64,000 nt of DNA from JAIRMO01 sp046533115 (GCF_046533115.1 NZ_JAJQRC010000002.1:62001-126000), one strand, 5' to 3'; positions 1 through 8,539 are shown, counted from the stretch's first letter. The notes: a model not told the origin generated them from the letters alone. Translations and numbers: made by a program.

Positions 1-527
1 GTGATGAGGCCGCGGATCTCGATGATCTGGTTCGGGTCCAAACCGGAAGTAGGTTCATCCAGGATGAGAATGGGCGGATCATGGATGATTGCCTGGGCAA
101 GCCCCACCCGCTGTTTATACCCCTTGGAAAGATCTTCAATCTTTTTGCCCGCCACCTGCTTGAGCCCACAGGCTTCCAGAGCGGATTGGATCTTCCCTTT
201 TTGCTCCTGCCGGGGGATAAGCCGGGCCTGGGCAATAAAGGTGAGGTATTCCAGGGGGGTTAAATCCCCATAAAGGGGGACGCTTTCGGGAAGGTATCCG
301 ATGCGGCTTTTTACCTCCACCGGATCATCCTGAACGGAAATACCATCCACCAAGGCCGTCCCCTCCGACGGAAAATGATAGCCGGTCAGGATCTTCATGA
401 TGGTGGTTTTTCCCGCCCCATTAGGCCCGAGAAAGCCCAGGACCTGATCCTTACCTACGGAAAAGGACACATCCTTTACCGCTTCTACCGATCCGTATCG
501 TTTTGTAAGGCTATTTACTTCTATCAT
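1..527 (-). CDS. ABC transporter ATP-binding protein, 3' end cut by window
   Basis: Reading the minus strand from ATG at 527 gives 175 codons that run off the left edge. It is the cytoplasmic ATPase of an ABC exporter of the GldA/NosF/CcmA-like class. Walker A GPNGAGKTT lies near residue 33, the signature is the variant LSKGYKQRVG (typical of GldA-like ATPases instead of LSGGQ), and Walker B is ILILDEPTSGLDPNQ. The D-loop follows, but the H-loop and C-terminus are outside the window. Upstream (528-617) is A/T-rich and probably holds its promoter. The permease partner should lie to the left. Family assignment is secure; the substrate is unknown. Confidence 0.9.
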   Translation of the reverse strand, partial: MIEVNSLTKRYGSVEAVKDVSFSVGKDQVLGFLGPNGAGKTTIMKILTGYHFPSEGTALVDGISVQDDPVEVKSRIGYLPESVPLYGDLTPLEYLTFIAQARLIPRQEQKGKIQSALEACGLKQVAGKKIEDLSKGYKQRVGLAQAIIHDPPILILDEPTSGLDPNQIIEIRGLI

Positions 528-617
528 ATCGAGTTATATATAAAAAAAACAAAAAAAAATCAACACACCCCTGCGGTAACGGCTAAACTCGACTTAAAAA
601 TTTATGGGGTCTTCGCT

Positions 618-1544
618 TTAATCCACATACTCCAGGGGAAAAACCGACCGATCCCGGGAGAGGACCGTATTGGGAAAAATATCCCGGGCTTCCTGCAGTA
701 GCGTCTTAAGGTTGTATTCATTGTACCGGGGGCTGTAATGGATCAGGGCGAGCTTTTTTACCCCCGCGGCAGCGGCGATTTGGGCGGCCTGTTCCGCGGT
801 CATGTGTTTTTTTTCCCGGGCGCTTTCTTCCAGCTCTTTTTCAAACATTCCCTCGCAGACAAAAAAATCCGAACCCGCCACCTCGGCGGCAATCTCAGGA
901 AAAGCCAGGGTATCGGTCACAAAGGAAAATTTTCTTCCTGAACGGGATTCCCCCAGTACCTGATCAGGGAATACCTCGGAGCCGTCCGCGGCCCGGACAG
1001 ACTCCCCGGCCTGAAGCCTGGACCAAAGGGGACCCCGGGGAACCCCCAATGCCATGGCTTTTTCGGGGTGGAATTCCCCGGGGCGGCGGTTTTCTTCAAA
1101 TACATAACCCATACAGGGTTTGGTATGCCTCAAAAGAAAAGCCCGTACCTGAAAGTCCTCCCCGGTATATACTATTCCGGGAGAATTTATTTCCTTAACC
1201 ACGATTTCATAGTTGATATACATATCCAGGGTACGGCGATTGGTTTCAATATATTCGGCGATTCCCCGGGGACCGATGATGTATAGGGGATCGTCCCGGT
1301 CCACTTGGGAGGAAAGCATCAGGATTCCCGGAATACCCGTCACATGATCCGCGTGGAGGTGGCTTACAAAGATAACGGAAATTTTCTTCCACCGGAGGTT
1401 TAACCGGCGCAGGGAAACCTGGGTCCCCTCCCCTCCATCAAAGAGGAAAAGCTCCCCTTCCCGCCGGAGTAGGACCGAAGTTAAGTGCCGGTTGGGCAGG
1501 GGCATCATGCCCCCGCAGCCGAGGATAAAGGCTTCCAGGTTCAT
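618..1544 (-). CDS. rnz: Ribonuclease Z (tRNA 3'-processing endonuclease)
   Basis: A 308-residue metallo-beta-lactamase fold enzyme that cleaves tRNA precursors at the 3' side to prepare the acceptor end. The zinc motif SHLHADH is at residues 61-67 (His62, His64, Asp66, His67). A later metal ligand sits in FVTDTLAF near residue 212, and LALIHYSPRY near the C-terminus supplies the last His. Length fits bacterial RNase Z. Its ATG overlaps the stop of the upstream FemAB-like gene (ATGA at 1541-1544), so it is the last gene of a translationally coupled cyaB-metG-femAB-rnz operon. Confidence 0.93.
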   Translation of the reverse strand: MNLEAFILGCGGMMPLPNRHLTSVLLRREGELFLFDGGEGTQVSLRRLNLRWKKISVIFVSHLHADHVTGIPGILMLSSQVDRDDPLYIIGPRGIAEYIETNRRTLDMYINYEIVVKEINSPGIVYTGEDFQVRAFLLRHTKPCMGYVFEENRRPGEFHPEKAMALGVPRGPLWSRLQAGESVRAADGSEVFPDQVLGESRSGRKFSFVTDTLAFPEIAAEVAGSDFFVCEGMFEKELEESAREKKHMTAEQAAQIAAAAGVKKLALIHYSPRYNEYNLKTLLQEARDIFPNTVLSRDRSVFPLEYVD

Positions 1545-2674
1545 CGTTTTTTTATACTCCGTAAAAATTTCCGCAGGGACTCAGCAACGGTAAAAAGGCT
1601 TTTCCTTGCCCCTCGGTAAGTATAATCCCAGCTTCCACTCCGGTGGATAATCCGGCCCCCAAAACCGGTCTTAAACCGGTATAGTCCCGCCATGGGATGG
1701 GTGGGGTCCTCCCGGGGAGGGATGCCGTAAAGGTCATATTCCATACAGCCGGCGGCCCGGGCATCCTGCATAGCCCGCCATTGCAGGGCGTAGGGAGCCA
1801 TAAGATTCCGCTTTTGATTGGAAGAGGCTCCATAGAGGTAGACCGCCTCAGGGCCCCGGAAGAGCACGATGCTACCGGCGATGGGGACCCCTTCGTGGGA
1901 GGCCAGATAAAGACGGAACTCCTGGGCGGATTTTTCCCGGGAACAGACAAAAAGGGTCTTATAGTATTCCGGACCGTGGATGGCGATACCGTCCCGTTTT
2001 GCCGTTTCCCGGTAGAGGGCATAAAAAACATCCAGATCCTGCTCGTCCCGGCGATCCACCACGACCCCCTTCTTTGCCGCAAGGCCGATGTTGTAACGCC
2101 ACTTGGGTTTCATTCCCCCCAGGAGCTCTTCTTCGGAAGCCGCAAGGCCCATAATCACCGTATCCGGCGGCTGGACATCCATTCCCGCCCGGGAAAAGGG
2201 GGGATCTATCCGGGGAGGAGCGGTTTCGGCCCCTTCGGTATACCAGGGGGGATCAAAGCGGATAAAAGCCGTATTTCCGGGCAAGAGGGACCGTAAAGCC
2301 TGGGCTAGCTCCTTGAGGGCGCCGTTTCGGGCCCCGTCATCGGTAGGAAAGGCCGGGGGCAGTTCCGGCCCCCAGGGAACATAAGCGAAGGAAAGAGCCG
2401 GCGCCAGGGGCCGCCAGAGGATCAGGAGGGACAGAGCTTCCGCCCCGGCCCAATCCGCCAGAAAAGCCCGGGCCGTCCAACCGAACCGGGCCTTGAAGTC
2501 CCCCCAAAAGTCTGACTGGAGGAAAGAGCCTGCTTTCCCACAGCAGGATAGCTCGGCGGGAATGATACCGCGAAGATATCGCATGGGGACAGAGCTCAAC
2601 TTGGAGGAGGCTGCATGGGGACAGAGCTCGACTTGGGAACTCAGATTGGGGATAGATTGTCCATTGGCAATCAT
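1541..2674 (-). CDS. FemAB/FemX-like peptidoglycan bridge peptidyltransferase family protein
   Basis: A 377-residue GNAT-fold protein of the FemAB/FemX family, which transfers amino acids from aminoacyl-tRNA to peptidoglycan precursors. Family signatures are MKPKWRYNIGLAAKKGV near residue 190, YKTLF, YGASS and the C-terminal LYRFKTGFGG. The ATG at 2674 shares its A with the metG stop (TAATG) and has a GAGGTG Shine-Dalgarno, so I keep this start. The family-like N-terminus (MRYLRGIIP) begins only at residue 31. The preceding 30 residues contain two tandem copies of the dispersed 11-mer (SSVP and ELCP). A third copy (2428-2438) encodes ALSL. The substrate in this spirochete is unknown. Confidence 0.82.
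   Translation of the reverse strand: MIANGQSIPNLSSQVELCPHAASSKLSSVPMRYLRGIIPAELSCCGKAGSFLQSDFWGDFKARFGWTARAFLADWAGAEALSLLILWRPLAPALSFAYVPWGPELPPAFPTDDGARNGALKELAQALRSLLPGNTAFIRFDPPWYTEGAETAPPRIDPPFSRAGMDVQPPDTVIMGLAASEEELLGGMKPKWRYNIGLAAKKGVVVDRRDEQDLDVFYALYRETAKRDGIAIHGPEYYKTLFVCSREKSAQEFRLYLASHEGVPIAGSIVLFRGPEAVYLYGASSNQKRNLMAPYALQWRAMQDARAAGCMEYDLYGIPPREDPTHPMAGLYRFKTGFGGRIIHRSGSWDYTYRGARKSLFTVAESLRKFLRSIKKR
2428..2438 (+). repeat. Dispersed 11-mer GGGACAGAGCT, copy 1 (in FemAB-like CDS)
   Basis: Perfect copy on the plus strand, read by the minus-strand gene as the residues ALSL inside a hydrophobic stretch. No stop codon is introduced. Confidence 0.7.
2585..2629 (+). repeat. Two tandem copies of the dispersed 11-mer (copies 2 and 3)
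   Basis: Two 13-bp matches GGGGACAGAGCTC at 2585-2597 and 2617-2629 lie within a 32-bp direct duplication: each is preceded by GCAT and followed by C(A/G)ACTTGG. They encode SSVP and ELCP in the N-terminal extension of the FemAB-like protein. With copy 4 (inverted, 2733-2745) they straddle the metG/femAB junction. Confidence 0.85.
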
Positions 2675-4947
2675 TAATGCACCTCGCCGGCGCCGATTAC
2701 CTTAGTATGGATGGGATTTCCCTGAAGGGTGAGAGCTCTGTCCCCAACGGTTACTTCATGGCTTACTACCTTGATAGGAATGGAGAAAAAGATATCGATA
2801 TCTATCTCGGCAGGAGGTGTTCCGACGGGCAGACCTTGGATCTGTACCTGGGTACCGGTAGGGGTATCCCCCGCGTCGAGGACCTCCACCCGTTCATTAC
2901 CCTCGGCATCCTTATCGGAAGCTGCCAGGAGCATACCCCGGCTTTCCACTCCCCGGAGTTTTGCGGTTTTCAGGTTATAGGCGAGGATGATATGTTTACC
3001 CAAAAGCTCCTCTTCTTTATAAAAGGGGACAAGACCGGAGACGATAATCCGTTCCTCTCCGGCGATTTCCAAGGTTTCGATGTAAAGCTTGTCCGCCTTG
3101 GGATGCCGTTCGATTTTTACGATCCGGGCAACCCTGAGGTCCAGGGTTTGGATAAAACGATCCGGGGCCGGGAGGGTCTTTTCCGGGGGCGTATTCCCTG
3201 ACACCGCCGGGGTATCTTCTGGTTTAGCGGCTTCCCGATCCATCCTATCCTTCTGACTGCCGGAATACCGTTCCCGCAGGTCCCGTACCAGGTCATCCTC
3301 TAAGCGGGGGAAAAGGACCTCACTTTTTTCAACCCTCAATAGTCCACCCTCCTGACCGATATCCTTCCAGGAAAGAATTTTTTCCTGGGCAGAACCCTGA
3401 GGCCCAATGGCAAGACCAAAAAAGGATGCGATCTTCTCGGCGGCGGTGGGAATATAGGGATGGATCATCACCGCAATATCCCGAACCACATGGCAAAGAT
3501 CCCGGATGAGGACCGCCGCGGCCGGAGGATCCTCCGTCCGTTTCTTCCAGGGTTCACCATCCTGGAAGGTTTTATTAGCAAATGAGGATAATTCAAAGAC
3601 GGTCCTGAAGGCATCCCGGAGTTCCGCCCGCTCCAGCTTTGCAGTAATATCGGCCTCGAAATTCCGCACCCGTTCCCAAAATGCCGGATTTCCGGGTTCA
3701 CTGGGGATCATCCCGTCATAATACCGGGTTACAAAGGAAAGGGTACGGTTCACCAGGTTCCCCAGATTACCGATCAACTCGCCGTTTACCTTCTCCTGAA
3801 AATCCTTCCAGGTAAAAAGGGCATCTGCCTTCTCCGGACGGTTATAAAATATATAAAAACGCCAAATATCCGTACCTATACCGGTATCCATGACATCGGT
3901 ACCAAAAACCCCCATTCCCTTGGATTTGGAAAATTTCCCCCCTTCGTAGTTCAGATATTCGGTACTGGACATGTGGTGCAGCATGGTCCAATTTTCCCCG
4001 GTTCCCAGAAGGCTTGAGGGAAAAATAACGGTATGGAAGGGAATATTGTCCTTACCAATGAACTGAAAGAGTTCCACCTGCCCGGGATTTTTCCACCAAT
4101 CATCAACAAAACAACGCCAGTCCCCGGTGGTCTCCGCCCCGTAATTTCCGGTGATGGAAATATATCCGATACAGGCATCGAACCAAACATAAAAAACCTT
4201 ATTTTCATACCCCACTTTGGGAACCGGGATGCCCCATTTCAGATCCCGGGTGATGGCCCGTTCCCGAAGGCCGTTACGGATCCAGGAATGGGTCATCTGC
4301 AAAGCGTTATTTGCCCAAAAGCCCTTGACCGAAGCATCCTTAAGCCATTCCTCAAGGCGATCCTTTAGCTGTGGGAGATCAATATAGAGATGTTTGGTTG
4401 ATTTGAGTACCGGCTCAGAACCGCAGCTTGAACACCGGGGGGCCTTCAATTCCGTGGGGTCCAGAAGCTTACCGCAAACCTCGCACTGATCCCCCCGGGC
4501 ATCCGGGGATCCGCAGTAGGGACAGATACCTCGGACATAACGATCCGCTAAAAACCTATCACAGTGGGCACAGTGAAGCTGCTCTATGGTACGCTCCACA
4601 ATGAACCCATGGGCATCCAACTTTTTGAAGATATCCTGCACAATTTCGGTCTGAATCGGCGTTGTGGTCCGGCCGAATTTATCAAAGTTGATATTGAACC
4701 AACGATAAATGTCCGCATGGATAGCATAATAACGGTCACATAATTCCTGGGGGCTCACCCCTTCTTCGGCGGCCCTGGTTTCCGTGGCGGTACCGTATTC
4801 GTCGGTTCCACATATATAAAGAGTATCGTAGCCCCTGAGTCGGCAAAACCGGGCAAAGGCATCGGCAGACAGAACCTGGATAAGGTTCCCTAGATGGGGT
4901 ACATTGTTTACATAGGGTAACGCAGAGGTTATTAATCTTCGTTTCAT
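2674..4947 (-). CDS. metG: Methionyl-tRNA synthetase with C-terminal EMAPII-like tRNA-binding domain
   Basis: A 757-residue class I aminoacyl-tRNA synthetase that charges tRNA-Met. The HIGH-type motif is PHLGN near residue 18 and the KMSKS loop is KFSKSKG. Two zinc knuckles (CAHC/CPYC, then CEVC/CSSC) mark the four-Cys-pair subtype. From about residue 600 an OB-fold EMAPII/Trbp111-like domain follows (DLRVARIVKIERHPKADKLY, then SRGMLLAA), which improves tRNA binding and dimerises. The C-terminal tail includes VGDRAL, encoded by a copy of the dispersed 11-mer (2733-2745). It is downstream of the cyaB-like gene and coupled to the FemAB-like gene. Confidence 0.96.
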   Translation of the reverse strand: MKRRLITSALPYVNNVPHLGNLIQVLSADAFARFCRLRGYDTLYICGTDEYGTATETRAAEEGVSPQELCDRYYAIHADIYRWFNINFDKFGRTTTPIQTEIVQDIFKKLDAHGFIVERTIEQLHCAHCDRFLADRYVRGICPYCGSPDARGDQCEVCGKLLDPTELKAPRCSSCGSEPVLKSTKHLYIDLPQLKDRLEEWLKDASVKGFWANNALQMTHSWIRNGLRERAITRDLKWGIPVPKVGYENKVFYVWFDACIGYISITGNYGAETTGDWRCFVDDWWKNPGQVELFQFIGKDNIPFHTVIFPSSLLGTGENWTMLHHMSSTEYLNYEGGKFSKSKGMGVFGTDVMDTGIGTDIWRFYIFYNRPEKADALFTWKDFQEKVNGELIGNLGNLVNRTLSFVTRYYDGMIPSEPGNPAFWERVRNFEADITAKLERAELRDAFRTVFELSSFANKTFQDGEPWKKRTEDPPAAAVLIRDLCHVVRDIAVMIHPYIPTAAEKIASFFGLAIGPQGSAQEKILSWKDIGQEGGLLRVEKSEVLFPRLEDDLVRDLRERYSGSQKDRMDREAAKPEDTPAVSGNTPPEKTLPAPDRFIQTLDLRVARIVKIERHPKADKLYIETLEIAGEERIIVSGLVPFYKEEELLGKHIILAYNLKTAKLRGVESRGMLLAASDKDAEGNERVEVLDAGDTPTGTQVQIQGLPVGTPPAEIDIDIFFSIPIKVVSHEVTVGDRALTLQGNPIHTKVIGAGEVH
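2733..2745 (-). repeat. Dispersed 11-mer, copy 4 (in metG)
   Basis: GGGGACAGAGCTC on the minus strand, encoding GDRAL in the C-terminal tail of MetG. It is in inverted orientation to the tandem pair at 2585-2629. Confidence 0.8.
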
Positions 4948-4976
4948 ATTAGATCACTATAAAAAGGCGATACCGC

Positions 4977-5570
4977 TTAGTCAAGGTAAGGAAAAGGACC
5001 GGGCTTAGCTTTCTCCCGGAGCATTTCTGTGTAATACCGGGGTTCGATCCGGTCTTTTTTGATGCCGATTTTGTGGAGCAGCTCCAAAAGACGGAACCTG
5101 GCGGCTGTTACGGCTTCATTCGTATCATTATCGGTGATGATTTCCAGCTCTACAAACCAGCCGAGGCCTTCTACCTCGGTTAGCTCCGTGGTAATGCCCT
5201 CGCAGATCCAGGCCCAGCCCCGTTTGTTTTTTTCTATACCCTTCTCAAGCCCCAGCCGGCGGAGTAACTCTTCAAAAGCAGTGTCATCGGATACTGAAAA
5301 TTCCCGCTCATCGTTTATTTCTATACCCTCCCGGATCTCCTTGACCTTATAGGTTACCCACAAAGCGTGAGAAACCCTTCCGTCAGGATCGGTTTTGGTT
5401 TCCCGGCGGATCCGTACCCCTGATAGGGGGACAGAGCTGCCGGTCCCGGTAATAAACCAATAGGAATCCGCTTTCTCAAAGGATGTTTCAAGTCCGGCAA
5501 AGGAAAAAAGTCGGGCCCGTAAACCATCCGGATCATCCACCCAGGCTTTTAATTCTATTTCGATGGACAT
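4977..5570 (-). CDS. CYTH-domain protein (class IV adenylate cyclase / thiamine triphosphatase family)
   Basis: A 197-residue CYTH (triphosphate tunnel metalloenzyme) protein. The diagnostic ExExK motif is EIELK at residues 4-8. Further conserved charged positions are RIRRE and the C-terminal EPRYYTEML. Members either make cAMP (CyaB) or hydrolyse organic triphosphates or polyphosphate; sequence alone does not choose. GSSVPLS near residue 47 is encoded by a copy of the dispersed 11-mer (5427-5438) just before the RIR strand. ATG follows a GGGAG Shine-Dalgarno, and metG begins 29 bp downstream. Confidence 0.85.
   Translation of the reverse strand: MSIEIELKAWVDDPDGLRARLFSFAGLETSFEKADSYWFITGTGSSVPLSGVRIRRETKTDPDGRVSHALWVTYKVKEIREGIEINDEREFSVSDDTAFEELLRRLGLEKGIEKNKRGWAWICEGITTELTEVEGLGWFVELEIITDNDTNEAVTAARFRLLELLHKIGIKKDRIEPRYYTEMLREKAKPGPFPYLD
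5427..5438 (+). repeat. Dispersed 11-mer, copy 5 (in CYTH CDS)
   Basis: GGGGACAGAGCT, read by the minus-strand gene as SSVP in a loop between two core strands. Confidence 0.8.
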
Positions 5571-5624
5571 ATATACTCCCTTAGCGAAAATATTGAGTAA
5601 AAGTGGTTTGGAAACTGAAGTTCC

Positions 5625-6695
5625 CTATTGATTTTGCAGGGAAATTTCCTTGAAAACATCCTGAATTTCAATTACCGCATCGGTAAGGAAGGGATCGAAC
5701 TGGGTTCCCCTGCCGTCACTGATTATTTTGATGGCTTCACTATAGGGGAAGGCTGCTTTATACACCCTGGAACAGACCAAAGCGTCATACACATCCACCA
5801 GGGAGACGATCCGGGCGGAGAGGGGAATATCATACCCCTTAAGTCCCCGGGGATAACCTTTTCCATCAAACCGTTCATGGTGGCAATAACAAATATCCCG
5901 GCAATGTTTTAAATAAGGAGTATCGCTATGGGTCAAAATAGACTCGATAATGTTTTTCCCGATGGTGGTATGGGTTTTCATAATTTCAAATTCTTCCGGA
6001 TCTAATTTTCCAGGCTTAAGGAGGATCTTATCGGGGATGCCTATCTTGCCCACATCGTGGAGGGCCACGGATTTGACAATAATATCCGGTTCAAGGCTGC
6101 GGAGTTCATCCGCATAGGGAGATAATGATCCCATCACATGATCGATAAGGGCCTTTGAAAAAAACTGGGTTCTTTTAACATGGCTTCCGGACTCTAAATT
6201 ACGGTATTCTATGATATTTGCCATGGCCTGGAGCATGTTGTCCAAGGTTGAGGTTATTTCCGCAGCCTTTTCCGCAACCATCTCTTCCAAGCTGTCACTG
6301 TAATTCTTTAATTCAATCTGATTCATTACCCGGAGTTTTACAATTTCAGGCTGGAAGGGCTTAGAAATAAAATCCACCGCCCCGGCGGATAGGGCTTCGC
6401 TCTCCGAATCCGAGGTGGTGATGAAGATTACTGGAATACGCTTGAGGGAATCATTGGTTTTCATCACATTGAGCATTTCATACCCATTCATCTCGGGCAT
6501 AAAGACATCAAGTAAAATGATTTTAGGTAAAACCTCAGCATGATACAGAATTTCCAGGGCTTCTTTCCCATTTTCCGCGGTAATAATATGATAACTATCC
6601 TTGAGGATCTCCTCCAGGATGAGGAGATTCATTTCAACATCATCAACTACCAGAACCGTAGGAATTTTAGTACCGATCTTATCCATATTGCTCAA
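5625..6695 (-). CDS. Response regulator with HD-GYP domain (putative c-di-GMP phosphodiesterase)
   Basis: A 356-residue cytoplasmic protein. The N-terminal receiver (about residues 12-130) has acidic pair D18/D19 and phospho-acceptor D63 in LLDVFMPEMNG. The C-terminal HD-GYP domain has HDVGKIGIPD and HHERFDGKGYPRGLKG. Family knowledge predicts phosphorylation-controlled hydrolysis of cyclic di-GMP to pGpG or GMP, affecting motility or adhesion. It starts 17 bp inside the end of the upstream Hpt gene, suggesting that phosphotransfer from that Hpt protein controls it. No histidine kinase is nearby. Confidence 0.93.
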   Translation of the reverse strand: MSNMDKIGTKIPTVLVVDDVEMNLLILEEILKDSYHIITAENGKEALEILYHAEVLPKIILLDVFMPEMNGYEMLNVMKTNDSLKRIPVIFITTSDSESEALSAGAVDFISKPFQPEIVKLRVMNQIELKNYSDSLEEMVAEKAAEITSTLDNMLQAMANIIEYRNLESGSHVKRTQFFSKALIDHVMGSLSPYADELRSLEPDIIVKSVALHDVGKIGIPDKILLKPGKLDPEEFEIMKTHTTIGKNIIESILTHSDTPYLKHCRDICYCHHERFDGKGYPRGLKGYDIPLSARIVSLVDVYDALVCSRVYKAAFPYSEAIKIISDGRGTQFDPFLTDAVIEIQDVFKEISLQNQ

Positions 6696-7026
6696 TTACC
6701 TTATCAACATTTTTTATCGTCTCCTCAAAGCAGGTTTTAAAAGATTCCGGGACGCCGGATTTTACCTCTTTGTTTTTTATCTGGACTTCAAAATCAACAG
6801 ACTGTTTGTAGAGCTCTGTTAAAGACAAATTAGCGGCAATCCCCTTAATAGTATGGACTAAGCCCTGGGCTTTTTCATAATCCGCCCCTTCTACCGCGGC
6901 GAGAAGGGCTTCCAGGCTGGGATCCGCCTTAAATTTGTTTAATAATTTTACATAGAGTTTGGTATTTCCCATCACCCGTTTGATGCCTTCCGTTAACTCA
7001 ATATAAACAACATCGTTATCAGCCAT
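6679..7026 (-). CDS. Histidine phosphotransfer (Hpt) domain protein
   Basis: A single-domain four-helix phosphorelay protein of 115 residues. The phosphorylatable His lies in VHTIKGIAANL (HxxKG). I start at ATG 7026 because a perfect AGGAGG sits a few bases upstream; an ATG 24 bp further upstream lacks one. The gene overlaps the HD-GYP regulator by 17 bp. A separate hybrid kinase elsewhere probably donates the phosphate. Confidence 0.9.
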   Translation of the reverse strand: MADNDVVYIELTEGIKRVMGNTKLYVKLLNKFKADPSLEALLAAVEGADYEKAQGLVHTIKGIAANLSLTELYKQSVDFEVQIKNKEVKSGVPESFKTCFEETIKNVDKVIEQYG

Positions 7027-7331
7027 GCTCTTCTCCTCCTCGAAAAACATTTTTACGATACGTATACTGAAAGTTTACCGGTTTTACACGATAATTGTCC
7101 ATCCCGACTGATAGTATTCTGTCAACATACCCTAAGCAAGGCCACAGAATATGCTCCCTTAATACAAATCAACAAATTCCACCCCCCAAACCTTGAAATT
7201 TAAAGAAATAATTGAATAAAGTATACACAAAAAAATTCGTTTTAGCAATTAAAATAAGTTGAAATGTCATATTTTGAACCGGTAACGGTATTCCCGAAAC
7301 TTCAATTTTGGGGGTGGCTAGGCGGTCCCCG
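7027..7331. other. Intergenic region, A/T-rich
   Basis: About 305 bases between the outer-membrane gene stop and the Hpt start. No ORF with support was seen. An imperfect inverted repeat pairs C-rich 7179-7190 (CCACCCCCCAAA) with G-rich 7306-7317. It could be a bidirectional folding element or chance; no T-run follows either arm. The Hpt/HD-GYP promoter should lie near 7050-7110. Confidence 0.4.
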
Positions 7332-8516
7332 TTAAAACCGTAGTCTGACCTTGGCGGTAACCAAACCGTTGGTTCCACTTATTTGTGGACCCAGTTCCCC
7401 CCGAAGGCCGTTTCCGGTAAAGGCATCCCGATCCAAAGGAACCCGACCGGTTAAACTGAGGGTTATCCCTTGAAAAAGGTCATGATCCAGGGTAAGGGAT
7501 GGAGAAAAAGATATATCGTCCAGACTGCAAAGGACCGTAAGGTTTATCTGGGTATAATCACTAAAATGATAGAGGAAGGTACCGCAAAGGTAGTTCCGGT
7601 TTGAGAATCCGGTTTGATTTTCAGTACTTTGCGCGGTGGACGACGCGGCCCCATTGTAAAGGTATTCAGTCAAAACATAGAAATTTCCGTTAAAAAAAGA
7701 ATAGTCAAACCCGCTACTTATAGAAAGTCCGTCTATGCCGGTACGGACTTCATGGTTATATCTATAAAGCAGATCGACGATAAAGCCTAATTCCATATCC
7801 GCCTTAAGAGACAAACCGGTACGGTGGATTCCATATTCAGAAGTATCCTGAGGAGATTCAAAGCTATATAAGACCTGGATACTTGCCCGATCCCAATGTT
7901 TATCTCCGGATATTCCCATGAGAAACCCCTTGCCATGGGCGTTAAAAGGATTTTTAGGAGTAGTGGTAAAGGTGAGCAGCTTAATGGTATCTTCAGGGTA
8001 GACGGAAAGGGCTGCCCCCAGTACGGCCCGGGGGCGGGCATCAGGAAAGAGGGGATTTCGGGGATTAAGAAAATCAGACGGACTAAAAACCTGGCCAAAT
8101 CCAAAACCCAGACGCATGAGTCCCGTATCCACATCAAGATATTCGCCTTTTATCCGCATATAGAGCCGTTCTAGTTCCATGGCCGCCGCATAATTATCCC
8201 CCGTAACAAAAGCGGAGGCAGAGAAGGGGTTTAAAGTTGCACCGGCAAAACCGGCTAGGGCGGAACTACCGGCGGCGGCAATAAGATTGAAAGCCCCATA
8301 AAAATCAGCTCTGTCCCCAATTTTTGTCTGAAACCGCAGATTTGCATACTCTTCCCAGCCGAATAAAAAGGGGGATATGTCCCCGGTACCACCCTGAAAA
8401 CTCACCTTACTGTCCAAAAAGCCCGAAAGGGTAAATCCCTCTGCAAGCAGCTCTGTCCCCAAAGAGAGTAGAATCATCCCTAAAAACAAGCCGAAAATCC
8501 GGATCTTTCTTTTCAT
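7332..8516 (-). CDS. Putative outer-membrane beta-barrel protein
   Basis: A 394-residue secreted protein with a signal peptide (MKRKIRIFGLFLGMILLSL...LLAEG). Alternating aromatic/polar strands follow, ending in VRLRF, whose terminal Phe suits a beta-barrel sorting signal. I do not recognise a named family. ATG follows an AAGGAGGG Shine-Dalgarno, 23 bp after the LolA-like gene, so it is probably the last gene of the gntR-SPFH-ABC-ftsX-lolA operon. Two copies of the dispersed 11-mer lie inside: one encodes GTEL within the signal peptide, the other GDRA near residue 68. Confidence 0.7.
   Translation of the reverse strand: MKRKIRIFGLFLGMILLSLGTELLAEGFTLSGFLDSKVSFQGGTGDISPFLFGWEEYANLRFQTKIGDRADFYGAFNLIAAAGSSALAGFAGATLNPFSASAFVTGDNYAAAMELERLYMRIKGEYLDVDTGLMRLGFGFGQVFSPSDFLNPRNPLFPDARPRAVLGAALSVYPEDTIKLLTFTTTPKNPFNAHGKGFLMGISGDKHWDRASIQVLYSFESPQDTSEYGIHRTGLSLKADMELGFIVDLLYRYNHEVRTGIDGLSISSGFDYSFFNGNFYVLTEYLYNGAASSTAQSTENQTGFSNRNYLCGTFLYHFSDYTQINLTVLCSLDDISFSPSLTLDHDLFQGITLSLTGRVPLDRDAFTGNGLRGELGPQISGTNGLVTAKVRLRF
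8307..8318 (-). repeat. Dispersed 11-mer, copy 6 (in outer-membrane protein CDS)
   Basis: GGGGACAGAGCT on the minus strand, encoding GDRA near residue 68. It is in direct orientation with copy 7, 142 bp away. Confidence 0.8.
8449..8460 (-). repeat. Dispersed 11-mer, copy 7 (in signal-peptide coding region)
   Basis: GGGGACAGAGCT on the minus strand, encoding GTEL within the signal peptide, just before the predicted cleavage region LLAEG. Confidence 0.8.
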
Positions 8517-8539
8517 ACTATCATCCCTCCTTACTTTCC

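Noticed and set aside
6802..6815. GAGCTCTGTT in the Hpt gene, resembling the 11-mer
   Set aside because: Only the AGAGCTCTGT core matches and the CCC is missing, so it is probably a chance overlap of a Glu-Leu codon pair.
7179..7317. C-rich/G-rich imperfect inverted repeat downstream of the outer-membrane gene
   Set aside because: Only about 11 pairs over a 115-base gap and no T-run; too weak to call a mobile-element remnant.
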